The notes below the pieces were generated by a model. That model saw nothing but the letters and a program-made list of their open reading frames with translations, was not told the DNA's origin and made no database searches. The position numbers were made by a program, and so were the translations under genes. Shown here piece after piece: positions 61,295 through 64,000 of a stretch of DNA of 64,000 nt (position 1 is its first letter; every line of letters begins with the position of its first letter). Source of the stretch: Acridotheres tristis (taxonomy: Eukaryota; Chordata; Aves; Passeriformes; Sturnidae); contig CM072887.1 in assembly GCA_037013685.1 (NCBI GenBank), forward strand, positions 52,937,154-53,001,153, in the 5' to 3' direction.

Positions 61295-61544
61295 CCTTCC
61301 TTCCTTCCTTCCTTCCTTCCTTCCTTCCTTCCTTCCTTCCTTCCTTCCTTCCTTCCTTCCTTCCTTCCTTCCTTCCTTCCTTCCTTCCTTCCTTCCTTCC
61401 TTCCTTCCTTCCTTCCTTCCTTCCTTCCTTCCTTCCTTCCTTCCTTCCTTCCTTCCTTCCTTCCTTCCTTCCTTCCTTCCTTCCTTCCTTCCTTCCTTCC
61501 TTCCTTCCTTCCTTCCTTCCTTCCTTCCTTCCTTCCTTCCTTCC
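61295..61544. repeat. Perfect (CCTT)n tetranucleotide array, AAGG on minus
   Basis: 250 bp, 62.5 copies of CCTT with no interruption. The Lys-Glu-Gly-Arg frames on the minus strand and the Leu-Pro-Ser-Phe frames on the plus strand are by-products. All-purine minus strand, so triplex-prone. Confidence 0.98.
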
Positions 61545-63636
61545 ATTTTGAAGACATACATAAAAACTTCTGGAAATGTCTGTAAATGCTAACTCAAATT
61601 TATTTTTTTTTAAATTCAAGAAACCACTCACTGTGTGTTCTATCACAGAAAAAGGAGATAATAATAATCTATTGTAAATTTTGAGATAAAAAATAAACTA
61701 CACACCATGAGCATGATTCCTTCACTTCTCATATTATCCAGGTCCTTTAAAATGCTTTTAGAATGTGTATAAATTAGCTCCAACTATAATAACTATACAC
61801 ACTTTTCAGCTTTCATTGTCTTACTTAAAATTTCATTTTATTTACCATTAACAAAATGAACAACATTTGAACACCTTCACTCTCTTTCTTACATTCTCAT
61901 TTGTTTCTGAAAAACAAATATGGGTATTGATAGTCAAAAGCCATTACAGGCAAGATGTATACTTCATTTCTGGAATCACATTACACCACTATACATTAAT
62001 TCTGCATTTTGCCTAAAAAGAATAAGCAACATTAACCTGGTCCACACAATTCATTCAGTGTCACTCTAACAAAGTCATAGACATCCTTCTGCAGACTGTA
62101 TCTGTTCCTGTTTATTCAGGTGGTTAATCCATAGCAGGGCAAGATCATGACTTGCCAAGAACATTTGAAATGTCCTAACTGTGGAGTAAAGTTGTTCCTC
62201 TGTGAGTGCAGAGGTCCACATTTGGAAGGAAGCAGTGCTGTGCAATGGGATGAAGAGAGACTAGGGCATAGCAAATACGTGGCTGTGAGGTCTCCCAGCT
62301 CTTACAACACTTGGCAGTGGTGGGGGAGGGAGCCCTGCTGCTCTGTTGTTTTCCTCAGACAGTGCAGCAGTGCCCACCTTGCTGTGGGGGAAGCAGGGAA
62401 CTGACTGGTGAACTTTTGCCAGGAGTAAATCACTGCAGCACCTCAGGTACGAGGCTGATTTGCACTGGCCATTGCATAGTGTGTATAGGGCTGTACCAGT
62501 GGTAAACCCAGTCCTTTCAGCTGGATTTCCTAAATCAACATTTATATTACTTCAGTGAGGTTTTTTAAATTTATACGGAGACCAGTGTTCTCCACTTGGC
62601 ACCGCATGAGTTTGTTCCCATTTCATGAAGCCAGCACCTAAATAATCTTAAGCCAGCATTGTAACTTCCCTGCTCTTTGGCATGTGTTTAAAAGTCACAC
62701 TATACAGATTTAAGGCTGGTGGATGGTAAAGAGATTAAATTTTCAAGTGCCAACTCATCACATCAGGTTGACACAATTCCCACTGTGTTGCTGAATTTAC
62801 TTGAACCATTTATTATAGTGGGGCTAAGGGGAGTCCAAGAAAAATGGTTTCTTTACCAAGACAGCAAATAAGGAAATACACGTTTTAAAGTGCAAAGTCT
62901 TTATTCTGAAAAATTGGGCACTGTGCTTTGTGTGATGTATTCCCTGTCTGAAAATTACATAACTATGAACGTAAACTTTGTATATGTGTGTGTATTTGTG
63001 GTTTTATCACTGGAAGCTCAGAGTAAGACCTTAGAGAGGACACTCATGGAATCTACCAGGTGGAAATAATGTTTGTGATCTTTCCTATTGATGAGTTAGT
63101 AAACCACACGAGTGCCAGGAACTCATTAATATGGCATTCTCAGACTGCATTCCATGAAGACAGAGAGAAAGACCTGCACTTCTGTAAATGTGCTCCTTTC
63201 TTAAAGTAACAGCCCATGGGATAAGACCAGCCTTGTAACAGCTCAAGTCACCATTTCTGGGGACACCTAGAAGGTTTAATCTCATTTTCATACTAGAAGC
63301 TTAAGGGATAAAAGCCCCAATAACCAAACCCTCCATCCCCTGCCTTCTCCTGTTAACAGCTTACTGTTGGGTCAGGAAGAGATGATTAAAATTATGGAGG
63401 TCCTCTGCTCCCCACTGGAAATACCTCCACTTAGCCAGAGGATGCCATATAGGGCTCTGACTGAGGAAAGCTGCTAGTCAGGTTTGGGTTCATAACTTGC
63501 AGATATCAAAGACGTGTACTAACAGATACTCCAGCTCCTGCTATATTGTTTACAGTATTTGCAAACAATGAAATATAATGCAGGTATATCCTGATCCTTC
63601 ATTAATCAGGAAAAAACAACATTAGAGGAAGCACTG

Positions 63637-63720
63637 GGTGCCCAGTTCTGCTTTCCAATATGTACATACCTTAACCCCCATTAATTTCAGATGGAGTCAC
63701 ATGTGTGTATCCTGAGGGGG
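63637..63720. repeat. Possible decayed palindromic sauropsid repeat
   Basis: GGTGCCCAGTTCTGCTTTCC, ACCTTAACCCCCATTAATTT, CAGATGGAGTCACATGTGTG and TATCCTGAGGGGG follow 'ggcccagttctgctctcagttacac...ccattgaagtcaatggagtcacatgtgta-ctgaggg', an old repeat phrase in sauropsids. More diverged than the 58751 copy. Supported by phrase order only. Confidence 0.45.
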
Positions 63721-64000
63721 TGATTGCATCCTACATCAGCTACAAGTGACCGAGAAAGGGAAAATAATCGGCCTGATACTGGTCATTTGGACAATGTGTA
63801 TTTGATGTGTCAGAGTAGTTCCAACCTTCCAGTTACCAGATGTCCGTAAAAATTCATAGCAGGCTATTAAATTTAGCAGATCCCATCTTAATTAGATTAG
63901 CTTCTGCTCAGCATGACAGCAGAGTATTTCACTGATGGAGGATTTATAAAGATTTCTGGTGGGAATTCTTTATGGAAGATGTAGTCTTTTATCCAATGGG

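Larger units (their letters stand above)
54689..64000. other. Non-coding span with two long microsatellites
   Basis: No gene recognised. The frame at 55111-55485 (124 codons), the frame at 57916-58230 (104 codons) and the frame at 60288-60605 (105 codons) have no domain I know. Microsatellites and old repeats are listed separately. Confidence 0.5.

Noticed and set aside
61234..61646. Lys-Glu-Gly-Arg and Leu-Pro-Ser-Phe repeat proteins
   Set aside because: By-products of the CCTT microsatellite on both strands.
62147..62404. Frame with C-x-x-C spacing (C-P-N-C, then C-E-C) as a zinc-ribbon protein
   Set aside because: Only one proper C-x-x-C pair and no second ligand pair at the right distance; no other sign of coding.
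1..64000. CRISPR arrays, operons, prokaryotic mobile elements, tRNA or rRNA genes
   Set aside because: None seen. The sequence is vertebrate nuclear DNA, and the tandem repeats are microsatellites or small duplications without spacers.

Overview
The window reads as vertebrate nuclear DNA, most likely from a bird. It is AT-leaning, has no compact ORFs, and its interspersed repeats are CR1 LINEs of avian type: 5'-truncated copies ending in ATTCTGTG-like tails, in both orientations. I see no recent mammalian SINEs or LINEs. I could not place it to species. I found no convincing host protein-coding exon, CpG island, tRNA, snRNA or known microRNA in the 64 kb. The open frames of 60-180 codons are chance frames, repeat-derived frames or microsatellite frames. 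The window is best described as a gene desert or the inside of a very large intron.

Layout. 1-20 kb: mostly unique sequence with small tandem repeats, one good 5'-truncated CR1 (5690-6228, minus), two MIR-like fossils (about 8.5 and 9.3 kb), a CR1 tail fragment (13.5 kb), and a candidate conserved non-coding block (14.5-14.9 kb). 20.0-22.2 kb: a heavily mutated but colinear pol region of a Ty3/Gypsy (Metaviridae) LTR retrotransposon on the plus strand. Reverse transcriptase, RNase H, linker and integrase motifs lie in the right order and at near-family spacing, spread over shifting frames with stops. An A/C-rich low-complexity tract sits inside the reverse transcriptase part. 26.8 kb: a CR1 3' end. 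30-46 kb: mainly unique AT-rich sequence with several candidate conserved blocks and a very old CR1-like fossil (41.5 kb). 47.2-48.2 kb: the longest CR1 copy, carrying the end of its ORF2 and its 3' tail. 54.3 kb: a minus-strand CR1. 55.6 kb: a perfect 249-bp CCCTT (AAGGG on the minus strand) array. 61.3 kb: a perfect 250-bp CCTT array. 58.8 and 63.7 kb: decayed copies of old palindromic sauropsid repeats.

No pathway or operon logic applies. The most notable content is the Ty3/Gypsy fossil, a class that is scarce in bird genomes, and the two long pure polypurine/polypyrimidine arrays of almost identical length.
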